Counted from the first letter of the stretch, positions 12,050-25,288 are shown. The stretch is DNA of 64,000 bases from Chimonanthus salicifolius (GCA_013350335.1 CM023532.1:35713708-35777707); one strand, 5' to 3'. The notes: a model not told the origin generated them from the sequence alone. Made by a program: numbers and translations.

Positions 12050-13819
12050 AAAAGGTACCTTCCAGGAAGGATCCAGGGTGGTGTCATTTGTGGACAATCT
12101 AAGCTCACTGTCAGTTTCACTTTGGGAATAATATTTGGATATTAGGATTGAATTGTTTTTTTTTTTGGATAACCATTGATGATGAGGATTCCAATTTAAA
12201 CTGGGTCCCATGAGTTATAAAAGATAGAAATGGAAAAGACAAGACCCAAGACCCAAGAGCTGTGTTCATGCGCCTCACTTGCTGGAATTCTTCCAATATT
12301 CAAACATATTAATATATTATATGCAGACCTTTTGTAGTCAACATGCTCAGAGCTTCAGAGTGCAATAAAGAAACATTAGAACCAGACAGGAGAAGAGACC
12401 AAGCAAGAAAAGTACAATAGGGATAACTGGGCTCTTCAGTATCTTATAAAATAAAAGGTTACAAGATAAGGATCAACAAAGAAACATGGAGAAATGGAAT
12501 GCAGAAATTTTTAGTTCTATCTTTTATTCTTTTATCTTGGGACTGGAACCTTGACTGAATTGCCAAAAGTCTTGGAAAATTAGGAAAGAAATTTCCTACT
12601 TGTACTTTGAAGTAGATTTTGCAATGGGCTGGATTGAGTTTTATTTAGTTTGGATTTATTTTGAATCGGGTCTATTTTAAGGTTTTTTTTTTTGAATTTA
12701 TGTCTGAGAAATTGTGGGATATTTAACGTAAAATTTTTACGGGTGGACTCTTATTTCTAAGGCACACCAAAATTAAGCTATAGAGGTTCAAACCCATAGA
12801 GTCTTTTAAGTTTTATTATATGGGTCATTTATTAAATAAGTCAAGTCGAATCATTTATTAAAATAGACTGATTTTAGATAATTTTAGATAATTGAGTCTA
12901 ATCAAATTTTGCATGGTCTAGTTTGAATATATTGCTTTTTCTTCTATGGATTTGATATACCTATATCCTAGGTCAAAATAATTATTGTCAATATCAGCGT
13001 CATTACACGCTTTTTCTTTTCTCTGATTTTTTTTTCCAAAAAATATATAAAAATAAAAACTTAGGGTGGGCATATTTTTTTTTTTAAAGTAACTGTCATT
13101 TTTGTGAAGTTTTGGGCCCTTTCTAGTCTAGATTTCAGTTTGTTCTAAAATTTTGAAAAATATTCTAAAATTTTGAATAATTTTTTAAAATTTTATAAAG
13201 AAGAATGAGGAAATACTTAATATGAACTTCATGTTCTCAAATATCTGCTAATGAGACGTATCTTCTATTACAATTCATAAAAAAATTAATTATAAACTTT
13301 TTTAAATTTCATAAAAATATTAAAATGTTAAAAAATTACAGAAAAATCCTAAACACTCTACTTCAAATTTATTTATCCCAAACCATTTAGTAATACTCTT
13401 TATCCATTCATTGAACGTTGCGCTGTTAAGCATTTGAATGACATAATGGCCCCATATATCAGTATGTGTCATGTCATGATGGGCCCATGCAATGGCCTGT
13501 GCTATTAGAAAATGACACGTAAATTAAATTGCTTATTTTAATAATTTATTTTGGCCACTATTTTAAACACTTCTTGTTTAGTCAATACGTATTAAAACCT
13601 AGACCTTAGTTTCCTTTGGTTCGGGTCGAGTTTTATTAAGGTCGGGTTTATTTAAGTTGGGTTTATTTTAAGTCTTATTAAACAAGTTAAGTCCATTGGA
13701 GTTTATGTAAGTTATGAATTAAATTTACTCATTTACTAAACTATGAACACTTTTCTAATAAGATATAAATCATGACTACTATTTAAATAGGTATAGACTT
13801 AATATGATTAAATGTATCT
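12050..13819. other. Intergenic, AT-rich
   Basis: No gene seen. 12682-12801 holds the 3' half of a minus-strand SINE of the 8431 family (AGGTTCAAACCCATAG against a T-run). The rest is low-complexity AT-rich sequence. Confidence 0.45.
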
Positions 13820-14049
13820 CAGTCAATATTTGTCCATATCGGACGAATATCGGCCCATATTTGAAATATCGAACGATATTATATTTTTTTATTTTTTTAA
13901 AAAGCAACCTTTTTGTTTTTTTAAATGAATTTTTTCAAAAATAAAAAAGCCATCGAGATTTCAAGAAAAAAAAATTGAAGAGAGAAAAATATCTCGCCTG
14001 AGATCTCGGCCGAACCGAGGTCTCAGCAAGGCCGATTTTTCCATCCCTG
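13820..14049. mobile_element. Decayed TATCGGCCGATA-family element
   Basis: The 3' terminus reads, on the minus strand, CAGGGATGGAAAAATCGGCC, a good hAT-type end. The interior has CATATCGGACGAATATCGG and a T/A-tract. The 5' end (CAGTCAATATTTG) is only a guess and the flanking 8-mers do not match. Confidence 0.5.
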
Positions 14050-14143
14050 GGCACCCAAGGTTAGATTATGGGGGCTCGAACCCGCAACCTCCCGCTTCTT
14101 GAAGTGGGAGACAACCAGTTGAACTACACCCCACGTGGGTTTG
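14050..14143 (-). mobile_element. SINE head fragment (minus strand)
   Basis: On the minus strand, GTAGTTCAACTGGTTGTC then GCGGGTTCGAGCCCCC form the tRNA-like A and B boxes of the 8431-type SINE. It ends abruptly at the hAT-like terminus at 14049, so the body is missing. Confidence 0.6.
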
Positions 14144-14627
14144 AGTTAGATTTAGGTAATCCAGTCGAATCAATTTTTGCTATATATATAGATACTGTAC
14201 ATTAGGCTTTAATATATGTATATATGTTGACTATTAAACAAATACCAATCAATATATGGTGATACTAGTTCGAACTTCAAAATTGGAAAATTAAAATCCC
14301 GGTATATGCTAATACTAGCTTCAAACTTCAAAATTTGAAAATTAAAACCATGGTCTCAAGGGTCCCATTGGTAATTTAAAATGTGTATAAAGTCGACGTG
14401 GTTTGAATCTCCTTAAGAAATCTCAAGACGTGAATAGCTCATGCTGCGTTTGGATGTGTTGCAAGATTTGTTCACAATGGGGCTACAAGTCCAAAACAAC
14501 ATTAGCTATTAGATGCAGGTATAATTGGACGTGATCAAGCTTTTAATTTTGATTCAGGCGAGTGTGTTAGTGATTTAGCAACTTCGATCTCAAGTCGAAA
14601 GATGAAAACTTTATTTTCAATCTCAAC

Positions 14628-15129
14628 TAGGGGGTGAAAAATTCACCCGGGCCGAGATTTCGGTCGATATGCAAATATCGGCCGATAAATTTCTCTCACC
14701 TCTTTTATGTGTTTTTTTTTTAAATATCAGTATTTTTTATTATTTTACTTTTTCTGAATTAAAAAATAAATAAATAATCCAACAAAAAGCTGATTTTTTT
14801 TTTAAAAAAAATTGAAAACGATAATATCGGCCAATATCTGGGCCGACATTGGTCCGATATGGGCCGAGAAATCAACTCGGGCCCACCACCGTTTTGGTTT
14901 TTTTTTTTTAAAAAAAGGCCGATATTATGAATATCGGCCGAGATATCAACTCGAGCCCACCACCGTTTTGAACTTTTTTTTTAAAAAAGGCCGATATTAT
15001 GAATATCGGACCGATATATCTCGCCGATATATTGGCCGAGAACTATTGCGTACGGCCGATACAATCCGTATATGATAAGGATCTGAAAATCGTATCATAT
15101 CGGCCGATACGCCGATGTCTTCGCCCCTT
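14628..15129. mobile_element. hAT-like element, TATCGGCCGATA family (502 bp)
   Basis: The left end TAGGGGGTGAAAAATTC and right end (other strand) AAGGGGCGAAGACATCGG are imperfect inverted repeats. Flanking 8-mers are ATCTCAAC (14620-14627) and ATCTCAGC (15130-15137), 7 of 8 matching. The interior has about ten TATCGGCCGATA-type palindromes, with an internally repeated GGGCCCACCACCGTTTT segment. Open frames across it are by-products of the repeats. Confidence 0.7.
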
Positions 15130-15139
15130 ATCTCAGCAA

Positions 15140-17258
15140 GTGCATGAACAAATTAACAATGCAAGCTCCGAGTCAGTGCATCTGACCCTAATATTGGCCA
15201 AATCCCAATGGAGATCAAATGGACCCAATACGAAGCCACACGTGTAGGATGCATGCTTGAGGCGTGACCCACCATGGACGATCCAACTTGAATAAATTAA
15301 TCCCAGCCAAGGTTGGGAATTCCTAATGTCCTAAGTCCATTAACATTGACATTGGGATAATGCAGTAACAACACCGACCTTAGTTATTTAGGAATTAATT
15401 AGGAGTTCTGGTTTACTTACGAGTTTTTGAATTTTGAATTTCAAACCATGTGTAATGGTTAGTTTAGGAAAGGGATGAAGGGTCGGCTCATCCTTTGTAT
15501 CGTTCGGTTTTTTTTTTCTTCTTTTTAAAGGTTGTAATCTACAGAATTAAGGGAGATAATTATGAAATAAAATATTTGGTTTTTATATAAAAAATTCATT
15601 GAAGACTTACACAACTAAGGTTGCAGCCGAGGCGTCTCGAGGACAAACAGAAAATTCTCTCTTCAAGAGCCAGGTAATCCACACCTCTTTTTAGTGTTTT
15701 GGATTGATTGGGTCCAATTCCGTGTTAATTAAACCCGTGAACTCAGCGTGATCGCTGATGGTTTAATTAATTGAGTTATATTAACTCATCATAAAAACCC
15801 AGATACACCTTGAGTCTGAACTTGTGGGAGTGTTTGATTTCTAAAATCTGTTTGGACTTAAATCAGTTATGTGGGGCTATGGCTGAATTTTGAGGATTAA
15901 ATCCAGAGTTAATGTGGGTTGTGGCAGACTTAAACATTAAAAGGCCAGTTTATCTTTTAATACTGTTGGAAATATTGTGAACTCAGGAACTGTGAACTCG
16001 TTGTGTGTGGGATTTGAGATTGAAATTTGTGACCAATTTAAGTGGTTTAAAACTATTTTAAAATCTGATTTGGAATTTTTTTTTAAACCTAAGTCACATA
16101 CAGTTTGGTGAATACATACAGACCATCCAATTAGTGGGCCATTAATGTCTACAACTCTACAATGTGATAATTTGTATGGAAAGTGCATGGGTAGTAAATT
16201 TGGATCTTTAATTGGTATTCAAAACTAAGTTTTGAAAATTGGAGGATTATTGTAGTCCTTTCGGTTTTTAACTAAAACCCATTAGTTTATTTCTCAAAAC
16301 AACTTAAATAATTTTATTTAAGAGATTGGATACAAATTAAGTTGGGTGTGTTTTGATGAAAAAAAAACCTATCAGATTTGAAGTAATTGAAGTTGTGGAA
16401 GGTTTTTTTTATAAAAGTAATCAGATTTTTGAAAACCCATTCGCTTAGTGTTTTGAATTAATTGATTCAATTAATCTCTATTACTTAAGTAAGTTGGGTT
16501 TTACTGTTTAAGACTCGCAGGTTGCATTAAACCCGTGTTGGTTCTTACTAAACTTCCACGACGACAGATTGAATGGGGTATTATATCCTACCCACATGAC
16601 TGATATGACTACCAAATCATAATAAAATCAGTGTGATGTTTTTCAAATAGTGCATACTCCATCTTATGGTGTATACTACTCCAATTAATTTGAAAATTGA
16701 TTGAATGATTTGAATCGATGAAGAGTTGGAGCTTATCCATCAAGAGATAAGAGACCCAAAAACAGAAAGTTACTGGTGTGCAAGACCAGCGAATCCAGAG
16801 TCCAAAAAAAGCAGAAAACTTCAAATTAGGAAGAAAAAAGGGAAAGAAATCTTTATATAATTTTATGTAGATTATTATATTTTTTTTGGCTTTTTAGCAA
16901 GTTTTCCTCAGACCCTAATTGTATTTTGTCTCCATTGTTTGTGTGCCAGTTTCCCTCTAAATAATTCCTCTCGCCATCGGAATTGGATTGCCCAGTGTTT
17001 GGATCTTTGGATGCTTCAGGTACACATGATTTGTTCATTATACTGATGGAATATGTAATTTTTTTTGTTTGTAAAATAAGATAATTTGAATTTCTTTTCA
17101 ATGTATTTATCTTGAAGGAGAAAGGTTCTCTTTCTGAAGAAAGTTCATAAAACCATCTGGCATTTTGATGTTGGATGGAAGTAAAAGTGGAGATCTTTTA
17201 TTATATTTAATATTCATTCATTAAGAGATCTATTTCTTCAAGAAAATCAATTTTGCAA

Positions 17259-17320
<62 letters not shown>

Positions 17321-18127
17321 GGTTTGATCTATGATTCCAACTGTTGTGAAATTTGGACTTGTGTCAGGCCATGGTAATCGATTGTTTGAATTAAAAATTT
17401 TATTTCCATTGAAAATGAACAAAACATTGTCTATGCAAGCAGAGAAAAATCTCTCAATTTTCCTCATTAAGTGGAAATGAATTCATTGTCAAAAGAGGAA
17501 AATGCCATATCTTTCGTGTTCTTTGCCTAGAGCCCCTTTATATAAGTGAAGGAAAAAAATCTTATTTTTTATCCTTTTCTTTTTTATCAATTGAGAGGTG
17601 TCTAGATTTCTTAGAACACACCACTAATTCTTGAGACATATGCAAACCTTCTAACCCACATAAATTAGATAACTTTATGGAGAGTGACCCTTTGGAATAG
17701 AGTAGGAATCAAACTCAGAATTCCTACTTTCTGAGGGTTCTTTCGAGTTCCTAATCATGACTCTAACCTTTTAGCTATGTTTGGATGAGGGGAGCGTAAG
17801 GGTAATGGGGTTACCCCTCATTACCCTTGTTTATAACCAAGAGGTAAGGGTAAAAGTTCAAATTTTTCTCTCTCCTTTTTCACTTTCACAGAGATTTTCA
17901 TATTATCTTAAATAACCCCTAGTCAAAGGTAATCCGAATAATCACACGTAGCCTTTGTGTTTCAAAGGCCATGTGAAGATAGAAAAAGGGACTTTTACTC
18001 CTCTGTTTTCCATCAAAACAGGTTGAGATTTTTTTATTTTAATATTATTGCTGACATCGCATGTATACAGGGGGGGCTGTACTGTTTTCAATTGGTAGAA
18101 GAGAGGTGAATTACAAAAATATTCATT
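15140..18127. other. Intergenic, no gene supported
   Basis: Contains an (AT)n microsatellite at 17262-17318 and a SINE-like piece at about 17580-17775 (minus strand). A minus-strand frame at 16853-17101 has an unusual polar composition but no clear gene structure. A GTTTGGATGAGGGG...GGTAATCC stretch at 17783-17945 resembles the MITE at 21276. Confidence 0.4.
17262..17318. repeat. (AT)n microsatellite
   Basis: About 28 uninterrupted AT dinucleotides. Confidence 0.9.
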
Positions 18128-18448
18128 ATGTCCTTCAAACCTAATATTATGGTAGCAAAGTGGAGTACAAAAAGAGGAGCAGGAGGGCAAATTGAAAAAG
18201 AATATGTTGTTAGAACAGGGAAAAAATATGAAAATCCTTACTTTGTGAATGAGCGCAGCAAGTACAGAAGATTTCAAAACAAACGGAAACGCCACACTCT
18301 ACTTCCTAAAAGTTACAGTGTGAAATCAACATCAGATCTTGGAAAAAAGGTTGATGGAGTGGGCCAGGCCCAAGTGAGAGGTCAGATCGAAGAAGACCTC
18401 AAGAGCCCAGATACGACGGGCCCAGATATGATATCATTGGAGGAGTGA
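18128..18448 (+). CDS. Unrecognised small basic protein, divergent copy
   Basis: A single open frame of 106 codons from ATGTCCTTCAAACC. It is clearly homologous to the frames at 24800 and 30936: shared positions include the start F-x-P, A-x-W-[ST]-TKRG-x-GGQ, EKEYV-x-RTG, ENPYFV, then a Lys/Arg-rich block and LPKSYS-x-xST. After residue 85 it lacks the acidic WDWPEDE repeats of its relatives and ends with SPDTTGPDMISLEE. The protein is strongly basic in the middle and has no signal peptide or membrane segment. The family was not recognised. It could be a transposon-borne accessory or gag-like protein, or a lineage-specific gene. Conservation of reading frame against the other two copies, despite sequence drift, argues that it is or recently was coding. 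Confidence 0.55.
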   Translation: MSFKPNIMVAKWSTKRGAGGQIEKEYVVRTGKKYENPYFVNERSKYRRFQNKRKRHTLLPKSYSVKSTSDLGKKVDGVGQAQVRGQIEEDLKSPDTTGPDMISLEE

Positions 18449-18449
18449 C

Positions 18450-21275
18450 GGCATTTTGCGGCCCCCATTGATGAAATCTCCTTCTGAAGTTATCATCATG
18501 CATTCGGGCATATTATTGTCAATTTGGATTTGTGCTCTGGTCTAGTTACTATATGGGCCTTGGCCCAGTTAGTGGATTGTCGTTACTGTCGACTGTAGTC
18601 ATGGGCTTAAGGCTCACTTTTATATATATATTATGCATTTGTCAATATAATAATTACTTTTTCTGATTGAGTATCGACGTTATGTAAATATCCGGGTCCA
18701 GCCCAGTGAGTGAGTTGGAGACTAATTTCAGTAACAGGTCCAGCCATCTCTTTATCCATGTTCATACTCACTTAAATCAGGCCTGGGTATAGGACCACAT
18801 TCTAAAAATCCAAACTGGGCTTTTATTTGTATTTTTATATTTACGTCGACGATGGCTAATTATGAATGTAAATTGGATTGACTATATTATTTTTTAATAT
18901 AAAAGAAATAGTTTTGAGAGTCTGACAAATAAACTTTAGCCGTCACTTCGATTAATGGATAATTTTTAGTCTGCTCTTTTTATGGAGAAGTTATAGAATA
19001 GTATCTAAAAAAGTGGAAATATTGATCCATGCATGGTTTGATTGATAATTAGGATTTGAATTCAATTGCTAAATTATAGGTTTGTTTGATAATTAGGATT
19101 AGGATTTGGATTCAATTGCTTAATTATTTTTAGGTCTCTGTAGTTCTATACTCATAGACATGGTTGAAGAGGTGCGTATATGCATATGGGTTTTGGCTTT
19201 CAACATCATTGGATGTGTTAGAGGTTGTAATTTTTTACCCGATTTAAAAAAGAATTTAAATGGAGTCAACTTGAAATGGATTATGATCGGGTTGGATATA
19301 AGGGCCCCGAACTCAAATTTGATCTGAATTGAATTAAAAATTAATATTTCAATCATTTATTTATTTTTTACCTGTTAATTTTTGTCTATACATCTCATCA
19401 AATTAAAAAATCATATTATGTTGCCTCAATTTGCTCATGTGAAGCCTGTCTCTCATTTGTTGAACTTTAAGAGAGATTATCTATATCTTTTCTTCCCCAT
19501 TTGTGTTATAATAGGATTGAAACTTGTGTCAGATTTAATAACTCAGTTCAATTCATGTCAAAATTTATTGAACTCGACTCAATCTGACCTGAATTGATGA
19601 TCCAAATTATTCAACCTGACCTTATTCGAATTTTGACCCAAGTCAACTCGAGCGTTGTTTTGTAACTTGGTGCAGTTAGTTACGTCAGGTCGAATTGGAT
19701 CGAGTTGATTTTAAATTTCTCAACCCTATTCAACTCGAATTTTATATGGATTTTTATTTTCCTAATTCGACCCAACCTTAAATATACAAATACAAAATCC
19801 AAATCTAGTGATTTCTCGGAGTCATGTGATTTGTGGGAGTCGTTTGGGTAGAGGAGTGGCTTTAGGAAGAGAAACGTCCGTGATCGTGGCTGAGGGCAAT
19901 GGAGAGAAACGATCGGGATAGAAGAGGAAACGTGGGTTGTTGCCGTTGAGCGAGAGAGGGATGTGGGTTGGGTCGGGTAATCGGGTTTTTTTTTATCTTA
20001 TTTCATTTTCTTTTATTTTTTCATCTGTTCAATTATAATTTAAGTCATTTGTTTAATTATTATTGTTTAAATTCATAAATTTCTAGGATAATTTAGTGTT
20101 TGAGTGGAGTGAGTTGAGGCCGAGTAGAGCAAGTGAGAGAGGTTCGAGTGGCAATCAGAGTTGGGTCGAGGAAAGTTTTATTTATTTAATTATTATTTCC
20201 ATTAATTTTTATTTTTAATGTGTAAAATATGTTTTTTAAAGAGATAATTTAAGATGATCATTGAATAAATGTTTGATCTTTTATTCATTAAATGTCTGTG
20301 ATTTAATTCCATATTGGTAAACAAAAAGATTAACTTATAAAAAAAATCTAAAAATAGAAAAAGAATTTTTAGATGATTTGTGTCTTATCATATTAGAATT
20401 AAAATAGATAAAATTATATAAAAACTACTAAAAATAGAAAAACATATTTTAAAATAAGATTTTGTAAGTTAAAAAGATTTGATCTATTTTTATCACATTA
20501 TTATCTGACATAGAGAGACTTTATAAAAAAAAATGACTAAAAATAAGAAAATAGATTTTATAATTAAATTTAGTGACTTTGAAGAAGTTGACATATATTT
20601 TTACATTAATATCTAAAAATAGAAAATTTTAGACAGACATGTATTAAAGTCACTATTTCACTAGATTTCATACCCTCACCACATGGAAGAAGATTGGACG
20701 GTCATTTGGCTTGAATAAATTCGATTAAGATTCACTATATATAATTTTCTACAATTAAAAAAAGATATTTACAACATTTTTTATATTAAATGCCATTAAT
20801 TAAACATGTTAAAGATTTTGTTTAGATGCTTGAATTGTACTTTTAGGAAAATTCTAAAAAACTGTTTGAATGTAATTTCCTAAAAAATGACTAATAAAAC
20901 TTTGTAGAGCCTTTTTATAAACTTATTAGAGCATAAAATAATTATTCAATAAGCTTTTGATCTAAAATTATATTAGTTGTTTAAAATTAGATTTTATAAT
21001 TTGAAATTATAATATGATTCTTAAGGTTACACTTAATGTATAAAATTAAACTCGAGAAAAAAATTAGTGGTATCAATTAGATTAATAGTTAATCATTAGA
21101 ATGATTTACTTAAAAGGGTTAGAATGAGCCAAGAACCTGCCTTAGAAATCAAGGGTCTTAAAGTTAAATTCCTATTCTATCTTAAAGTTCACTCCTCGTT
21201 GAATTTGAATTCGACTCCCACTCCATTTTAAAGTACACTCCTAATAAAATTATTTACTGTGTTATTAGAATGTCT
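18450..21275. other. Intergenic, very AT-rich
   Basis: No gene supported. 19560-19800 has scattered GACTCGACTTGA-type sequence resembling the interior of the hAT-like family at 11692, without definable ends. 20190-21270 is low-complexity AT-rich DNA in which I see no structure. Confidence 0.45.
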
Positions 21276-21838
21276 AAGGTTGTATTTGGATGAGAGGTAA
21301 ATTTTATAGGGGTTATCAGAAGTTACTCTTGAGCAGGGGTTACCCTTATCTTGTTTGGTATTTATAGGGGGAAAGTAAAACTTATCTTGAGAGAAAAAAA
21401 TATTGTTTGGTAACTATTAGTTGGAGTTCATTTCCAAAAAAAGGGTTAGTCGGAGTAACATGACATATTAACAATTTTATGAGAATTAATAATTTTTATT
21501 AAATTAAAGATAATATAAAAAATAAAAATAAAATTTTATGAAATATTTTAAATAATATTCATCAATTAAAAAATATTTTTGCACCATAGATGTAAAGAGG
21601 GGTAAAGATGGACAAATGTTTCATGAAAACCTCCATGCTCTACAGGGTTTTCAAAACGGAAATGAAAACAATAAAAATTTAAATTTTTATCTTCACCCCT
21701 TTATTACCAAACTAGGGTAACTAGAGGTTACTCCAACTTTCTTTTTTCTGAGGTCTGGAGGTGTCCAGGTATCACACCTTACAGGAGATTACTCCAATTA
21801 CCCCTTTACCCTTATCCAAAAGCAGCTCAAGAGACTCG
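21276..21838. mobile_element. Probable MITE with TTTGGAT(G/A)AGGGTAA ends
   Basis: The left end GTTGTATTTGGATGAGAGG and the right end on the other strand (CTGCTTTTGGATAAGGG) are imperfect inverted repeats followed by GGTTACCCC/GGGGTAAT blocks. A shorter relative is at about 17783-17945. No target duplication was found. Confidence 0.45.
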
Positions 21839-22193
21839 AATACTTTGGTCATAGAATCATTTTGAAGTTTATTATTGTATTAAATAAATATAAAACTGGA
21901 TTTGTTAAAATAGAAGTTTTACCCACCGCCTCTCTTGAAATATCAAAGACGCTTTTTTTAATACAGATTTAGATTCATCAATTAATGTAGGGTATGCGTA
22001 AAGATGACGATGAAAATGCTTGAAATTTTAAGATGAAATCTGAAGAAACCCATTTATTTTATTTTTATTTTTCTTATTTGTAGCACTCTTTTTTAATTTA
22101 TTTTATAAGATTAAAGTTTTTCTATAAATATCCAATGTATTCAAGATTTCAAGAAGATTTGATGAATGTCATCCGTCCCTGCTGCCTCTTCGT

Positions 22194-23375
22194 CAGGGGT
22201 CAAAATATCAGTTGATACTGTGCGTATCGGCCATACCGAAAAAATTTCGGCCGATATGATCGAATTTCTGACCAATAATTCGGTCATGATATCGGCCGAA
22301 TTTAAAAATTCGGTTGTTTGTTATTTTTTTTTTAAAAAAGTCCTTTTTTTTTTAGAAATATCGGACGAGAAAGAATGGAAAGAGAAAAAAGAAAATATGG
22401 AGAAAAGATTGAAGAAAAAAAATCGCTACACTTTTCACAGCTTTTCTTACTCTTTTTTTTCTTCTTCGTTGATGGGAAAAATACAGAGAGCGGCGGCGGT
22501 ATCTAGGGTTTAATAGAGAGAGTGAAAGAGAAGAAGGGTTTTTAAGTGAAAACCCATCTTTATCTTTACGAAAAGAAGTAAAGAGCTCACTTGGAAGCTC
22601 ATGTGTGTACTCTTATATTTTATCAAAAAGTTATTTTTAATGTGAAAGTAATAATTTTTTTATTTTAAATACAATATTTACTTATGTTCAAAGTAAAAAG
22701 TATAATGTTTTCTTTTATTTATCTTATTGTAATAATTTAATATTATGTTTACCATTGTCATTATTATTAGAAGGTATTATTTATTTTTATTATATCAATT
22801 TAACATAATTAACTATAGCTCATAATTTTATGTAATAATTTTATTTATCTAATTATTATTAATAAAAATAAAATCTATTTTCTCAAATGAAAGAAAATAT
22901 TATAGTATTATGTATGACATTTATGTGGTTATTAGTTCAAGTGATTAGGACTCCATTAGTTTCATTTTCTAATATTTTTTCTACATTATTACGTAATTTT
23001 CAATCATTTTATTATATATATTTTTTTATTTCTATAATTCATAACTTAAAATAACACTTATTGACTAAGAAAATAAATTATGAAATTATTTCTACAAATT
23101 TTCCTCATTTATCTATTTTTCCTTGTAATTTTCATCGTTTTATTACTAATTATATAATTTCCTGATATCATACCTTCAAAAATATATTAGAAGTTGTAAA
23201 TACCCGATATTTTATGAAAAAACTATATATTCAATAAGTCCATAATTATCTCTATTTATTGTAATTTTTTTAAATTTTTTAATTAAAAAAAGCAAGAGAG
23301 AGAACGAGTGCAGACGATATATCAGCCAAACAAGGATATCGGCCGATATCTAGGTACGCCCGATTTTTCTACCCG
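22194..23375. mobile_element. Long hAT-like non-autonomous element (about 1.2 kb)
   Basis: It begins CAGGGGTCAAAATATCAG, nearly identical to the terminus at 26199, and ends (other strand) CGGGTAGAAAAATCGG. TATCGGCCGATA-type palindromes crowd both ends (22210-22350 and 23310-23360), while the middle 900 bp is AT-rich filler with no transposase. Flanking 8-mers CTCTTCGT and CTATTTGT agree at only 6 positions, so the right end is tentative. Confidence 0.5.
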
Positions 23376-23631
23376 CTATTTGTGCAGCCACGGTCCCTAA
23401 ATGCCTAAATGGGTATAGGGATTAAAACCCGGTCCGCCAGTTCGTTGTCCTTTCCCAAAAGGAAACTTCCATTCCGAGTTAAGCCAATCCCGACTATCTG
23501 TGTGCAGACTCTCTCTCCCCGGCCGCAGCAGACTATCTCTCTCCCCGCTCGCCGACTCTTGTTGAGTATAAGATGGGTGTTTCTTTCTTTCCTCTTCTAA
23601 ACAGGCAGCACCTACCACTGTTCCCACCCGT

Positions 23632-24799
23632 ATTCTTCTTCTTTCTTCTCTACTTTCTCTTTTTCTCTTTTCCTCTTTTTCTCTCTCTTCTCCTCTGCCT
23701 GAGTGTTGCCCAGACCATTGCTACAACCAGACTGTTGCTGCAGCCCCTCTATTAGTTTGCAGCCACGGTTTACTTCCTTATTACCAGTCTAGCAGAGTCT
23801 CCACTGTCTTCAGGTTCTCAAGAGAAACCCAGATCCCCAAGCTTCTCTGCTGCAACTGTTGCTGCCTCTGTTTACTGCCGTCCAACCAGATCTACTTGCA
23901 GGTCGCCTCCCAATCTGTTGCTGCCTTCGTTTGGTTCCCTACAGCGACCCCAAACCATCAGCTTGCACCCTCCTTCTCCACCGTCTTTTACCCCAATTTC
24001 TCAGCCTGTCCTGTCAACCAGCAGCCACCACGCCTTCACCCACAGTCAAGCGCCCAAGTTCCAGATCCCTACTGCCTCACCCCCATCGCTGCAAGCCATT
24101 CAGAACTCAGCTCTTCATCGTCGACGCATGCCAAGCCAAGAGGTTCACACCTCCACTGTCCAGGTCTCTGTTTTTTTTTCTTTTTCGACAGAGACAATAC
24201 GACCCTGCCTCCTTTGCTGATTAACCCCTTTGATTCCCCCTTTGGACCCTCACCACCTTTAACCAAGCCCACATCACTCTGACCCATTTTACATCAGCCG
24301 TCAACCGTGGGAACCCATCATTCACCCATTGTCTCTTCCATTCAGCCACTGCGGATTCAGGCCTCCTACTAGTCGTCTGATCATCAAGCCTAATTGAAGC
24401 TCGCCTTGGAGACGGCGCGACACATTCGATCCTGCTCCGCGCTGCCTCACACCGCCTCCCACTCTCGCTGGTTCTGATTTCCAGTTTCCAAAACCGTCCC
24501 TTTCCCCTTTGACCTTTCTTTCATATTTTATTAATTACTCTAAGACACATTGACCCTGGATTGACCGTTCCCTTTACCACTACATTCCCATTTAATTTCA
24601 TTTATTTATCAATTCGAACGAGTCACACGTCTCTTTTAAGGTACTTTTCAAAAACTAAAGTGATGCAGGTCCCAGTCGGATAGGCAAAGGTGAGATTTTG
24701 TTATCTATGATCAATTAATTTATGATTAATATTGGGTTGATCTCTTTATTTTAGGTCATTAACGATTGGTATCCGAGATTGGAAAAGAAGATCATTATT
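23632..24799 (+). other. C/T-rich leader upstream of the small-protein gene (unit A)
   Basis: About 1.15 kb with C/T-rich sequence and proline-rich shadow frames. Near its 3' end is a 65-bp GT-AG interval (24690-24754), then TGGTATCCGAGATTGG at 24767-24782. The latter resembles the initiator-tRNA-Met primer binding site of LTR retrotransposons (12 of 16 positions by eye). The stretch is therefore either a spliced 5' UTR or an LTR-like end. No second LTR was seen downstream within the unit. Confidence 0.4.
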
Positions 24800-25288
24800 A
24801 TGGGTTTTAGACCTGATGTGAGGATTGCAGCATGGACTACAAAGAGAGGATCAGGTGGTCAAAAGGAGAAAGAATATGTTACAAGAACAGGTCGAATGTC
24901 GGAAAATCCCTATTTTGTAAAGCAGTGCAATAGGTTTAAGAGATTCCGAAAGAAATACAAACATAGCAAAGTTCTTCCCAAAAGTTACAGTTTGCAATCA
25001 ACAATCAATTCTGCACGGAGAGTTGATGGATTAATTCAGAATGAGTTGGGAGGTAAGGGGAATGGCCAATGCAACCAAGCCCTCACTAGCCCAGATGGAA
25101 GAGACCCAGATACGGCGACATTGGCCTGGGACTGGCCGGAAGATGAGCGTGAGAAGGGTGAACCAGATACGACGTCATTACTCTGGGACTGGCCGGAAGA
25201 TGAGTTTGAGGAGGGTGAACTAGATACGGCGACATTGCCCCGGGACTGGCCGGAAGATGAGCGTGAGGAGGGTGAAATCTCACCGTGA
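24800..25288 (+). CDS. Unrecognised basic protein with three acidic 19-residue repeats (unit A)
   Basis: Open frame of 162 residues from ATGGGTTTTAG; the frame is also open upstream but has no ATG there. Residues 1-85 are basic: AAWTTKRGSGGQ, EKEYVTRTGRMSENPYFV, then an FKRFRKKYKH cluster and LPKSYSLQSTINSA. The C-terminal half switches to an acidic tandem repeat of 19 residues with core DWPEDE, three copies, each starting [PL]DT and ending GE. The last copy is followed by ISP and stop. No signal peptide or membrane segment. Homologous to the frames at 18128 and 30936. I do not recognise the family and assign no function. The charge-polarised architecture would suit nucleic-acid or protein binding, which is inference only. 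Confidence 0.6.
   Translation: MGFRPDVRIAAWTTKRGSGGQKEKEYVTRTGRMSENPYFVKQCNRFKRFRKKYKHSKVLPKSYSLQSTINSARRVDGLIQNELGGKGNGQCNQALTSPDGRDPDTATLAWDWPEDEREKGEPDTTSLLWDWPEDEFEEGELDTATLPRDWPEDEREEGEISP

Noticed and set aside
14812..15247. Overlapping plus-strand frames in the 14628 element
   Set aside because: They are translations of the TATCGGCCGATA and GGGCCCACCACC repeats.
16853..17101. Polar minus-strand frame with a DPNTGQSNSDGE-like stretch
   Set aside because: Could be a stray exon, but no partner exons or similarity could be found.
23859..24287. Proline/serine-rich frames in the C/T-rich leader
   Set aside because: Several overlapping frames stay open only because of C/T-rich sequence; the corresponding unit B frames differ in length and none shows conserved starts.
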